Positions 33,421-44,032 of a stretch of 57,197 nt of DNA are shown here, one piece after another; position 1 is the first letter of the stretch, and each line of letters begins with the position of its first letter. Origin of the DNA: Beroe ovata (taxonomy: Eukaryota; Ctenophora; Nuda; Beroida; Beroidae); NCBI GenBank assembly GCA_946803715.1, contig CAMPET010000017.1, forward strand, positions 454,691-511,887, given 5' to 3'. A model generated the notes under the pieces. That model searched no databases. It saw only the letters and a program-made list of their open reading frames with translations, and had not been told where the DNA came from. The translations under genes and the position numbers were made by a program.

Positions 33421-36400
33421 ATGGTTATGAACATGTTTGACACTGGATTAGTAGCAACTCCTGAGACTGATTCAAACAAGGCATATTCAAATAACCTGTT
33501 CTCTTTCAATGATTTCAATATCTTCGGAGATGGATCACTTTTTGAAGACAAAGCTATACAGTCACATGATGTCACTGCACATGATACCAAAAGCATGTTC
33601 TACTGTAATGATGAGAACCTATCCTTTACTTCAAATTTTTTATTCAACAACCAACCCCTGAATTGTACTCAGAGATGGTCAAATGGGGAATCTGCTAATG
33701 ATGTCACGAACAACATTAATCCAATATTAAGAGGATTTGATTCCTTTAGGAATAGTCTATTGTGTGGTTCTCCAAATGGACAGTCACGGATAATGAGTTT
33801 TATCAATGGCACAACTCCTCCTTTCAATATCACTCAAGCATCAATGTCTCCTGCTAATGCAATTGAATCGATGAAAGTTAGTGATTTCTTGAACCACCCT
33901 TCTGGTTCATTTGAAGGAACTTCAGCGAAAGATAATTATTTCAATGATTCTGAAGACACCCAAGTTGCTAATCATACCAAAATTAACCCAATTACACCAT
34001 GTGATCAGATATTATCAGACACCAAAGATGACTCTGTTTCCAAGTCATCTAGTTCAGATAGTGACCATGCATGGCCTATGGCCGTGAATGGTACAGAAAG
34101 GTGAGATTCAAGTACCATGCATGTTTTGGCATTCAATGATATTTGTTAGATGATATCTTTAAGACGATATCTTTAAAATGATTATGTTTAGTTGGCATTA
34201 TGTTTAGTTGGCATTATGTTAAGTTGGCATTTCCCACCCCAGATTTATATATTTTTATTCCCATTCAGTTCTCAAGAACCAACTGCTGCTCCTGCAATGA
34301 ACAAAGTAAAAAATGCATGGAGTAAGCCTCTTAAATTTGATACTTCAAATTGTAAACAACAAAAATCAAGGTTCTTATAGTTTTTCATTATCTGTATTGC
34401 TTAAGTCAGCATGTTAAACAATAATGAGCAAAACCTTGACTGAAAATTCTGATAAACCTTGCTTTTCAGTCCTGGGTCAGTAGCAAAGAAAGCAGCAACA
34501 CCAAAACCCAATACCCCGAGCCCCAAACTGGAAACCAAAACTGAAAAACCTGTTACTGGGACAAGTAGTGCAAGTGTGGGAAGTAAAGTCAGTGAACTTG
34601 ATGATTTCTCTCTGTCAGATACTGATAGGAAGCCTGTCAGAGTTCAGAAAGGTGGTTTTCAGGTATAGCTCCTAGCGGATTGAAGTGTGTTTTACATTTC
34701 AGCAACACAAGTTTGAATAAGGTGCTTGCCCCCGACCATTATATTCCACCATTGAAACCAAATTTTGTAATCCAACCTTCAGTAGATTGTTATCTAATCC
34801 AAGCTGTCATGTTGAATGTTCAACAAATGCTTTGATCAGATGTGGTACTTTAGCAGCTTGAAAAATTGAATGAAATCGTGTCACAATTCCACACAGAGTG
34901 TTAACTGCCAATCAAAGTGCATACCCTGATGGTCATATGATATTTTGTAAGAAATATAAACTTGTGGTTGAAGTATGTTTGATATCTAACCTGAACTACT
35001 ATTTCATCATCTGTAAGAGGTCTGAAATTCTCTCTTGCATAGCGCCCGAACTGCCTAACATTGCTGTTTCCAGAATCTACAAAATAGAATCTCTTGATGC
35101 TGTTTTTAACAAGTGCATTTTTCTGATGCTCAAAGTGCATAACAAGTCATACAATACTTCAAACATATCAAATATAAAACACATATTACGATTTTATAAG
35201 CCACACTATGTAAACCGACTCATGTCAATGGATTTGCCTCACAATTAAATGTTCAATAATCTGTTGTACAATGTATTGACGTTGTTGCAGCCAGTATTAT
35301 ACATTACTCACCATGAATAGATCATTCATTTTCAATTGGCATGCATATTCGAGAGAAATCACTACCTATCATAATCGACGTGTATACGATCTCTGATCTT
35401 ATCTTCCCTTTTCCACACTCATTCACAGAGAATAAACCTACGCTTTCCATCCAGGTTGTTGGTGGTGGAAGGAAATCTAAATCACAGCAACCTAAGAATG
35501 GCCACTCGAAAAACAACTCAACTAAAAACAACAATGGAAAGAGCAACACGAAAACTAGTGTTGTGGGAAGAAGTAAAAACTCTGTATCAAAAGGCGGGAA
35601 TCCACCTTTAGGTGTAGAGGTGAGTTAATTTCACCTTACCAATCTCTCAATAAACCTAGACACCACTCAATGTAGATAAATAGGGAAGATTAGTCAGTCA
35701 ACTTTACGAAATACATAAAATGTAAGGTTTTCTGGAATATGGGATTGTCTCAATGTGTCAAGCTCTCCTTCAATGTGAACCTTGCCAAATTTTTGTTTCC
35801 CTTCATTTGGTTATATAGACGAAGTTTGATACCAACTGACGGCCCTGCACAATCGTGCAGGACATGCATCATTTCATAGTTCCATCCGTCACTATTTATA
35901 GTTAGGAATATTCGATTAAGCTTTTGTGTATTGTACGGCGCGCGCGAACGCCAAACAGAACTTTGACGTTTTGTCATGATTGTGGACAGTAAGTAGTGTA
36001 TGCGCGCGCCGGGCGCGCGCGCATTTCCTCAAATTATTCTATTGCTAACTTTAATTAAAGTGGTCAAATTAATGAATTGCTATCGTTATTTCGTGTCCAT
36101 ATGGTACATAGAAACCGCTAATTCAAAATAGTGTCGATGGTGTTATTGAATCAAAATCGAATGAAGTGAGAAGTGCAATGTGAAATTTAGGCGGCAAAAT
36201 TTGACATTCGTTTTACTTAAATTGTTATCACGGTTATTATAATTTATAGCGATCGAAATCAACTTTCTATGCTGACTTGATTCAAAACGCGTTGTTTTTC
36301 AGAAGTGTCACTATGGCGGAAAGTGCTTATTCGGTGTTGAGTGCAGTAGATGGCATTCAGCCGAGGATCAAGCAGAATTTAACAAACAGGTAGGTTTTGT

Positions 36401-36594
36401 TTTTGACGTTTTCAGTCATCCATTTTGAAGAAAACCCATACTTCTCATGATCTGGTATTTTCGAAGTTACATTTCTTTCGTTTCAGAAACTGCCAAATGG
36501 AACTAGGAAATGCCCTTGGGGCGCGAAGTGTTTCAGAAAAGAAAAGTGCATTAATTTCCATTCAAAGGAAGAAATAGAACAATTTAAACAGTAA
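33421..36594 (+). CDS. Protein with two C-terminal CCCH zinc fingers, function unknown
   Basis: Six exons (33421-34100, 34269-34370, 34470-34662, 35455-35619, 36303-36389, 36487-36594) join in frame to 444 residues. The first 300 residues are low-complexity, rich in Asn, Ser and Asp, with no recognised domain. A short conserved-looking motif NAWSKPLKF is near residue 240. A basic Lys/Asn/Ser-rich stretch precedes the fingers. The fingers are C382-x5-C388-x5-C394-x3-H398 and C418-x5-C424-x5-C430-x3-H434, both of the form Cx5Cx5Cx3H with an aromatic residue and Gly after the first Cys. Such fingers usually bind RNA. The fourth exon could alternatively start about 24 bases earlier. I cannot name an orthologue. 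Confidence 0.78.
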
Positions 36595-37213
36595 ACAGAA
36601 ATGAATTTAATCGTGAAATTATTTCCTTTCTTTAAAAGTATCTTTTAAGATAAAATATTAACAGTCTATCGTCGATAAAATAGATTCCTTCTTCCATATA
36701 GCAATCAAGCAATTATCGTTTCTCAGTATTTTACTTTGAATTAATAACATCGTCTATTCAACAATATACATAACAAATTGATACTAGTCAATGTTCATAT
36801 ATTTGGAATAAAATTCAATTATTATGTTTTGTTTACTACAATTTTATTCAAGTTTAATTAACTTACCTTTACTACATACAAATCGTTTTCGTTGTACAAT
36901 GTACCGAATTCTACAACCGTCAATCAAACAAGACGTTTGAATGAAACCTAGACATCAATAAGACAAACAGTCATCGCTATTTTCCATAGTACCGCTGATA
37001 AGTAACAAATAAATCAAATTCAAATACACGCTCTAAAGTTCGATCAAATAACTCCAAACCAGCACCATTTCTCTCTCTTACTGTCCTATTAGTATTACTC
37101 ATGTCACACCCCCTCTTTCTCAAGGGAATTCATCCACTGCGGGAAGTAGCAGCTCCCCTTTCCACCCCCCCTCATTCCCGGGCTCACAAAGTCTCCTCCC
37201 CGCTCCGAAATCA
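36595..37213. other. Convergent intergenic region
   Basis: This is the spacer between the 3' ends of the CCCH protein gene (+) and the carboxypeptidase gene (-). It is AT-rich to about 37080, then C-rich. AATAAA-like signals for the plus-strand gene occur (for example AATAAAATTC near 36806). No gene was seen. Confidence 0.5.
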
Positions 37214-40200
37214 TCATCCATTCTGGGCGCCGCCCCACCCGCGTTCCTTGTTCCCACCGCGCTTCTTCGGTCTCCGCTGTCTCTTCCGCACATGGTCCGT
37301 AGTCACGTGATCGGATTCATGCTGATCGGATGTGATGTAGTCGACTGCTGCCAGTACTCCCGTGTGCACGTCTCGACCCACCGCTGGAATGTGACTGTCC
37401 GGCAGAAGGAACCCGTGTCTAACGGATGGGGAGGGGAATTAGTTCGAGCTTGTTTGGTGCTAAAATAGCCATTGAGTAAGTTAAAAGTTTGCTTGTTTAA
37501 AGTTTGCGTCGAAAATGACCCCCCATTTTTAGTTTTTACCTGCCGTTATCGGAAAGCTCGATGCCGTAAGCATGGGAACAGTTCAGCTCAGCGTATACCC
37601 AATCAGAGGAATCTCCCGATGTCAAATCTGGGGAGTGGTGGGGATTGGGGAGTGGTGGAAGTGGGGGTAGGGGGGTGGGGAAGTCAATTTCATGTTATAT
37701 TGAGCCAATCTTGTTCTCAATGTTATTTATCAATGTACGATAAATAATGTAAACAATTTCATTGTATGCCTTCCTATGCGTCTTGTTAAATCTTAATCAA
37801 AATTATGAAAAGATAGCATAACCAAACTCACACATGAGGCTAGTTGCTGGTCCATAGGTATACTTGTGCCCTGTCTGAGATTTGATTGACTTCGTTGCAA
37901 ACTCAGCAACCCCCAACTATGAATTGAGTAGTGAGAAATTAGTGAGTAATTAGTGATTTATTACTATTAGTGAGTTATAAGTGAGAAATTGGAGGTAAAG
38001 GGAGATAAGATACGTCTTCATATACGGCGACATGGCGTATCAGATTGTGACTGATAACCATGATCGAGTTTTCAGTACTGACTAAAAAATTGTACCATAA
38101 TGACATAATGTTATTGACATGGCAAGTTGCCAGTTCTGTCAATCCCATCTTCGTCCCACTCACGTGATGGGATCTATCGCTGACTTTTCTCCTCGTATAG
38201 CTGAGAGGAGTGAGCCACATCTGCCCGTAGGAATGGAGGGAGAAGTAGGCCAGAATGTCGTGCCGAACTGCTGACAGATACCTGCGCCAGAGTCAATGTC
38301 ATGGACGTGTAATCACGCGCACCGCGCACACTTTCGCATATGTGCTCATAAATACCATGGGAACGCGCGTGTGGATTGAACGGTGAGGATTATCAATTTG
38401 GGGCCAGATATTAAGAGGGGAGCTATTTAGAATCGAAGAATTTAGAATGTAATTACTTAGGACGGAGCTTCAGCTATGTTTTTGCGTCACATTTCCACCC
38501 ATAATATTCTGCATAGGCATACCAGTATCTAGATATTATTCCGAACTGTTTACAATTACCAGCCCAGTATCACCTGACGGTTTTCGAATTACGGTGGATT
38601 ATTCACAATCTAACTACTTGCCGTTATATACCGATCGGTCCCGATCGATTCCCTGATTATGACACAGATCGTACATTTTTATAATCGTTTGCTCCCACAC
38701 GAAGGAATTTGATCATATTCGGAATATTTCCCGATAGAAAAATACCCGGGGCTTCGGATGAAACTGAACAGAAGAAAATGTTTCGCAGTCTCCACAAAGG
38801 CGATCCGGTCGCACATTCCATCAGATGTGTAGCTACATATTATAACTGAAACATAGTTATACTTATATACCACGCCCAGTATTTCCTCTCATTTTTGTCG
38901 CGAACCCACCCTAGAGTTCACTATTGCGAGAAACCCCACAGTAATTTTGCTATGGAATTTTATTGACTATCCCAAGGTATGTAAATATAGAAATGATGCC
39001 AAAGTGTCACAACAGATTGCCAGAGAGAATAAGAGAAAAAATTCGAAATTTTGAGAGTGAAAAATGGAAAATTATGAGAGTTACTACCTCTCATAATCGG
39101 CATATTCTAGGAAATGACATGGTAAAAGATAGTGCAGAAGAGGTACGTGTACACACTTATAATCTGAATTTGGACTCACTTGGCAATACCGTGTGATTCG
39201 TTCTCCGAGAATGCGTTGGGTCCGCTGTAGATCTCGGAACAGGAGAAGTCGCTGGATCCGTGTCCTGAGAGTAAGTGGTGTCAAGCAGTGACGGTGTCAA
39301 CAATTGGCATCATGTCAGGGATGCATGATTACCATCTGAACATCGATCCGTAATCAATCATCCGTTATCGATCCGTAATCACTAATCATGACCGTAACCA
39401 CCATTCGATTCGGTGCATCAAAAGTCGAGAAAAAAGCGTCGCAGTTTTACCTCCAAAGTTCACATCGAAGTTCCTGTTGAGATCAACTCCTTTGCACCAG
39501 AGGACTGGAGTCGGAGATCGGTTTTTCCTCCACAGTCGCTCACTCTGAAATTGATAACGGGGGATTGTAATAGTGTCATACATTGAGAGGACAACTGGGA
39601 GGGGGGATTCATGAACGGGCCAATGGGAGCTGTGTTATTGCCAGCAGAAAAAAGTGTTTGTATGGGATTTTTTTTTGACAGAGAGAGAAGTTGCAGAGAG
39701 AGTTTGTATAAAAAGTTCGTGGTTAATAGTGGGAAGTATAATTAACTGCGATCTAAACCAACTGCAATCTCAACCTACATTCCAGGAGTAAGCGTATCCA
39801 TCAGGGTTTGCCAGTGGCATAATCGCAAAGGTATTCTCGTTGAGAAGCTGTGTCGTGCGGTTATCGGCTCCGTATCCCTCGAGGAGCTGAGATAAGGATG
39901 GAGTGATTTGGGTTGGTATAGTTAGCGACGAAATACTTGAATAGCGGGTGTCCACCGTCATGATTTGAGAATATGAAAAGGACTGATTTAGCCCTAGAAA
40001 ACGAAAAAACAAGTCTTCACATCTAATTGATCAATTAATAACTAATTGATCAATTAAGAACTGATTGATCACACGTGTGAGCTCCTCCTCACCTCTCTTA
40101 GGAAGAACATGGTGGATGCAACAGTGATCCATTCTCTAGCATGGATACCGGCATCCACCCAGACCAGGGGTTTATCCTTCTTATCCCCCGTACCCTGCGA

Positions 40201-40379
40201 GTGTGGGAGTGTAATTACGGTAATTAATTACTAATTACGATGACAACAACGGCATTGTTGACATGAAAAGTGACAACACTGGGAGTGGTAACATGAATGG
40301 CGACAACATTTGAAACATTGTTTACTGTTACCAATATAATACAGTAGACCGTTGAAAAATCCATATTGTTACCAGAACA

Positions 40380-40410
<31 letters not shown>

Positions 40411-41288
40411 NTTGTATAAAAAGTTCGTGGTTAATAGTGGGAAGCATTAAATTAACTGCGATCTAAACCAACTGCGATCTCAACCTACATTCCAGGAGTA
40501 AGCGTATCCGTCAGGGTTTGCCAGTGGCATGATCGCAAAGGTATTCTCGTTGAGAAGCTGTGTTGTGCGGTTATCGGCTCCGTATCCCTCGAGGAGCTGA
40601 AATAAGGACGAAGGTAATTTGGGGTGATATAGTTTATAGCGACGAAAAACTTGAATAGCGGGTGTCCACCGTCATGATGTGAGAATATGAAAGTGACTGG
40701 ATTTTAACGAAAACGTCGCCACATCTAATTGATCAATTAAGAACTGATTGATCAATTAAGAACTGATTGATCACACGTGTGAGTTCCTCCTCACCTCTTT
40801 TAGGAAGAACATGGTGGAAGCAACAGTGATCCATTCTCTAGCATGGATACCGGCATCCACCCAGACAAGGGGTTTATCCTTCTTATCCCCAGTACCCTGC
40901 GAGTGTAATTACGGTAATTAATTACTAATTACGTAGCCAACAACTAATTACCGTGCAAACAACGACAATTGTTGACATGAAAATTGACAACAATGGGAGT
41001 GGCAACATGATTGGAGACTGCTGCTTACAACACTTGAAACATTGTTAACTGTTACCAATATTGATACAGTTGACCGTTGAAAAAACCATATTGTTACCAT
41101 AACAACGCACACACACACACGCACCGATATCTCCATGACGATGAGAGGTCTACCCTGGTGTGATGCACCAACTGTGACCAGCGTTGTCAGGTTGTCAAAC
41201 TCCTCTGACAGCCGGTTCAGTTCCCGGATTGTACTCGCAGCACTGTTGTACCTCCCGTACGAGTAGCTCGTGTCCCGCCTCGTCCTGA

Positions 41289-41337
<49 letters not shown>

Positions 41338-41398
41338 NGGTGCATAAGGTTGTGACAGAGAGTTGTGTTGTCCGTGATATGATGATAGCCGTTGTTGA

Positions 41399-41438
<40 letters not shown>

Positions 41439-42503
41439 TACCTCGATCTAGCGGTGACAGCTTGCTGATGCAGCAACTCCCCGACATTCTCTATCCTGAT
41501 AGTGAGTGGTAGATCAGTACCCAGTAGTTCCAAATACTGATCCTGTTCAGGGGTTATCCTGAAGTCGAGATATCCTCCAATATGGAGATCGACCGCCCAA
41601 TAATCCAGCTGAATTGGGAGAGAGAGGTAATGTCAATGATGCTGATTGGGAGAGGGGTCAGAGGAGAGGGGGTGCTGTTTAGTTAGATTAGTGGATTAAT
41701 TCGACAGCGGGATAGAATGAGTTCACGCCCTAGGCCAGGATGGGGGTTGGATGAGGTTATATTGTAAGGGAATGTCATGAAGAGGGGACTGGGAGTTTCG
41801 TCTAACTGCATGGGCGAGGAGCAGTGGGTTTTGCGGAAGAGGGGACTAATTAGGGCGATGATTAATGGAGTAGAGAAAGGGGTTCCGCAGGTACGGACGT
41901 GTGGTCAATGTTCATGACTCAAAATGTGAGTGACTGAGTGATGGGGTCAGGTACATTTTCTACATCACACAAGTGCCTGATATATTACGGTAGGCGAGAG
42001 GAAGATTAACTCACGACATGCCAAGTGTGCTTGTAGAAGTCAGCTGCAAGCTTCACGTGCGACTTACTGTCAAGTTCCACTCTGTACACTTTGTCCCTGA
42101 GAGGTGCAGAGTGTTAGATATGTGTTAGAGATGTGTTAGAAATGTGGAATGAAAAAGAGATAACATAGGAAAAGAGGTGTTTGTCAAACTCAAAAGATGG
42201 CATTCAAGTTTGCACAGCAAATATAAGAGTTTTCACATATCTTGTATTATTGAGTTTGGGCAACAGCAAGAAAATAATGATAAAATATTGGAGTTGTGGC
42301 TGGGTCAACTTGGCGTTGAATTGCAAATGGGTGCGGTCAAATGGCATTAAGGTTGGGTCAGATGGTCAAACTGAAAGAGTTGCGCGGTTGAAATTGATAC
42401 AAAACCCGTTGTAGATGGTCTCATCGTAAGCAGCTGTGTGTGATGCCAGGAGAAGGAGGAGGGTGCGAAGGAACATGCCGCTGATTCCAAATCCAGGATT
42501 CAT
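37214..42503 (-). CDS. Secreted procarboxypeptidase (M14A, CPA/CPB type)
   Basis: Twelve exons join in frame to 454 residues from the ATG at 42476, or 463 from 42503: 42406-42476/42503, 42015-42096, 41442-41608, 41125-41284, 40795-40896 (or copy 40093-40194), 40489-40596 (or copy 39779-39886), 39451-39544, 39180-39264, 38164-38281, 37832-37916, 37540-37627, 37214-37418. A signal peptide ([15 protein letters not shown]) precedes an activation peptide that ends at a basic RSRTRR site. Catalytic features: zinc ligands in GIHAREW (His and Glu) and SLHSYGQ (His), substrate-binding LWRKNRS and DLNRNFD, Tyr in LMYLTSGD, and catalytic Glu in [12 protein letters not shown]. The residue equivalent to Ile255 of CPA is Ser, so specificity is uncertain. 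The protein has an unusual C-terminal extension of about 45 residues rich in Lys, Arg and Gly. Likely a digestive zymogen. Confidence 0.94.
39704..41115 (-). repeat. Tandem duplication (about 0.7 kb) in the carboxypeptidase gene, joined at a single N
   Basis: Copy A (39704-40410) and copy B (40412 to about 41115) are about 95% alike by eye and meet at a (CA)n tract ending in one N at 40411. Each carries the exon with the HxxE zinc motif (40093-40194 and 40795-40896) and the following exon (39779-39886 and 40489-40596). All four have phase-0 ends, so both copies could in principle be spliced in line. That would repeat 70 residues of the active-site core, which would not give a normal fold. A second single N is at 41338 in another TG tract. 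Confidence 0.88.
41290..41434. repeat. Two (TG)n microsatellites flanking an N at 41338
   Basis: Long TG runs at 41290-41337 and 41402-41434 sit in the carboxypeptidase intron between exons 41125-41284 and 41442-41608. The first ends in a single N, so the assembly is probably incomplete there. Confidence 0.93.
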
Positions 42504-44032
42504 TCTGTGAGAAGAGTTCATTCCTGCAAAACGAAGGTTTGAACTGGAATAACACATGTTTTTTTCAAATCTTGGCTCGGGAACAGAAGAACAATTACGC
42601 AATCTTCGCAATTCGAATCCAATGATAACTGATGTTCAATAATTCAATGAGCATATTTATACGAAATAATCCGGAAACGATCAATTGATCGCACAATTTT
42701 CCTGGTTTTATAAATATAATGACATAATCCACTTATAAATATGGACGCTAACCGTGCCAATATAAATTCATTTTCATAGAGAAATGTGATACTGGATAGT
42801 GTGATGTGAATTTGAGAGTACTCGTCACGAATTGTTTGAATTAAATAAAGATGCACTCACATACATATTTTATCCTAGATAGATCAGAAAGAAATCAGTA
42901 TGTTTTTAAAATTGAGTCAATTATCATGAGTGAACGAGGCATTGAAACTGAATTTCGATTGTACAACAGCTCTCTCCAAGGATTATTGATTGATATGACC
43001 CTCATTGAAATTATCCACGCACTACAAGCATCCCTATTTGGATTCCTAGGAAGAAAATTCAAAAATGGCCAGAATTATATGTTTTCATGACAAAAACACA
43101 CTGCAATCGGATGCCAATACTGGAAATAATTGAAATGAAGGGTTAATGAATTGTGTGAATATAATATGTGAGTGAAACCTAACAAATACCGTCCCCTTCT
43201 CTCTGCTGGGAAACCGAGTAAACACGCGTTACGTCACACGTGTGAGGTCACGTGCTACGGAGTCACGCGCGCGTCTCAACAATGCACGTGCAATAAGTAC
43301 AAGTTGTGACGTCATCAATTGTTATTCCACTCCAATTTTCTCCCACTCGGAACGTTGAAAACTGCAGCTCTGACCTGACTGTAACTTTCCGTGAGATGCC
43401 AAATCCAATCTTCGAAGAGATTTTGAAACTTCGAATGGAAGCTATTACCAAAACCATACCAAGATGCTTTCAATTATAAAATTTTAGGGCAACGGATCTT
43501 GGATGGAAATTTCCAGATGGAAACAAATTTATGACAGGATTCTACAACAGGAATAGAACAGGAATATAGAACAAAATGCGAATTAGGTTGGTATCGCAAT
43601 TGGATCCTCCGTTGTTTCGAGTGAAATTCGAAACACTCGCAGACATACAAACACATAAATTCACAGCGTTTCATATCATACATCATACATACACAAACGT
43701 ACATCAACATATTATGTGTGCATTAAGTAGGTTTAGTAAACCGATGCCGTGACCAGAGCTGTGTAAGTTATTGCATCAGTTCCTGAAATACACCAAATTG
43801 AATCCGCTTCTTGAGTCGCGTGGTACCTATCTTATACTCGGAAATTGGTGAGAAATATATTGCAATTATTTACTGTTATAGGAAGTAATGAGTATTGATC
43901 GGGAGAATCAGATAAGTTGGTTAGGTAACTTATAATGTGTCAAGTTAATGAAGGCGTTTCACCTTCACAAAATGTTACAACGGGACAATTGCCACGCCCT
44001 TTTTGGACGATCATAACACACAAGCACGGAGA
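42504..44032. other. Intergenic: carboxypeptidase promoter and LIM-homeobox 3' region
   Basis: This 1.5 kb is AT-rich. A short GC-rich cluster of CACGTG/CACGCG-type hexamers (ACGTCACACGTGTGAGGTCA) lies near 43229-43270, resembling binding sites for bHLH or bZIP factors, which is inference only. No gene was recognised. Confidence 0.5.

Noticed and set aside
42851-43090. 79-codon plus-strand open frame upstream of the carboxypeptidase
   Set aside because: No recognisable motif, no splice-supported neighbours and composition like the AT-rich background.
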